Both the position numbers and the translations under genes were made by a program. Below the pieces are notes generated by a model. The model worked only from the letters and a program-made list of their open reading frames with translations. It was not told where the DNA came from and did not search any database. A DNA stretch of 29,276 nt from a virus: the IMG/VR virus record IMGVR_UViG_3300030385_001486, positions 1-29,276 of that record. One strand, given 5' to 3'. Each line of letters begins with the position of its first letter. Positions within the stretch are counted from its first letter, which is position 1. Shown one piece after another: positions 29,274 to 29,276 of this stretch.

Positions 29274-29276
29274 AGT

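Noticed and set aside
1-29276. tRNA, integrase, lysogeny repressor module, DNA polymerase, insertion sequence
   Set aside because: None could be supported. No integrase or recombinase motif, no cloverleaf recognised, and no polymerase or transposase motif was seen in any ORF, so a lytic lifestyle is likelier but not proven.

Overview
This window reads as a complete, or nearly complete, small tailed-phage genome of about 29.2 kb. It is AT-rich and every supported gene lies on the minus strand, so transcription runs from high to low coordinates. The first 98 bases recur exactly at 29176-29273, so the contig closes into a circular map of about 29,175 bp. The host is very probably a Bacteroidetes/Flavobacteriia-type bacterium. 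The promoters carry TATATTTA-like -7 elements rather than an E. coli -10. Start codons follow an A-rich leader (CTAGAAA-TTATG) instead of a Shine-Dalgarno sequence. Several proteins (DUF3127 OB-fold, DUF6712 connector, DUF6378, the portal C-terminal domain, the tail chaperone) belong to families I associate with Bacteroidetes phages.

Layout in transcription order. (1) Early/replication region, 29270 down to about 21440: small early proteins, an HTH protein, a DnaA domain IV-like protein, an SSB-like OB-fold protein, then a T4-like DNA-modification cassette (beta-glucosyltransferase at 25766, dCMP hydroxymethylase at 24660, dCTP/dUTP pyrophosphatase at 23763), a replication initiator, a probable helicase-loader-like protein and a RusA resolvase. 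(2) Switch region, 21440-20639: a promoter, a palindrome, a terminator-like hairpin, a small HTH protein and a phage sigma-70-like factor. (3) Packaging: a zinc-binding protein, TerS and TerL (20676-18800). (4) A separate promoter-to-terminator two-gene unit (18771-17905). (5) Tail genes: a chaperone with a programmed -1 frameshift, a terminator-like protein, a gp10-like protein, two large tail/baseplate proteins and the tape measure protein. (6) Head genes placed after the tail genes: XkdF-type protease, scaffold-like protein, major capsid, then the tail tube protein and a terminator at 7230-7259. (7) A second early-type promoter with small unknown genes, then the portal, the connector and a lysis region (M15 endolysin with several tiny membrane proteins). 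(8) A metallophosphoesterase and a last early-type promoter driving three small genes down to 181, with the cycle restarting at 95.

The main biological point is the modification cassette. The window encodes recognisable homologues of T4 gp56, gp42 and beta-GT within 2.5 kb, which predicts glucosylated hydroxymethylcytosine DNA in a small phage that shows no DNA polymerase, no dNMP kinase and no other T4-like features. Calls rest on reading motifs by eye; no database search was run.
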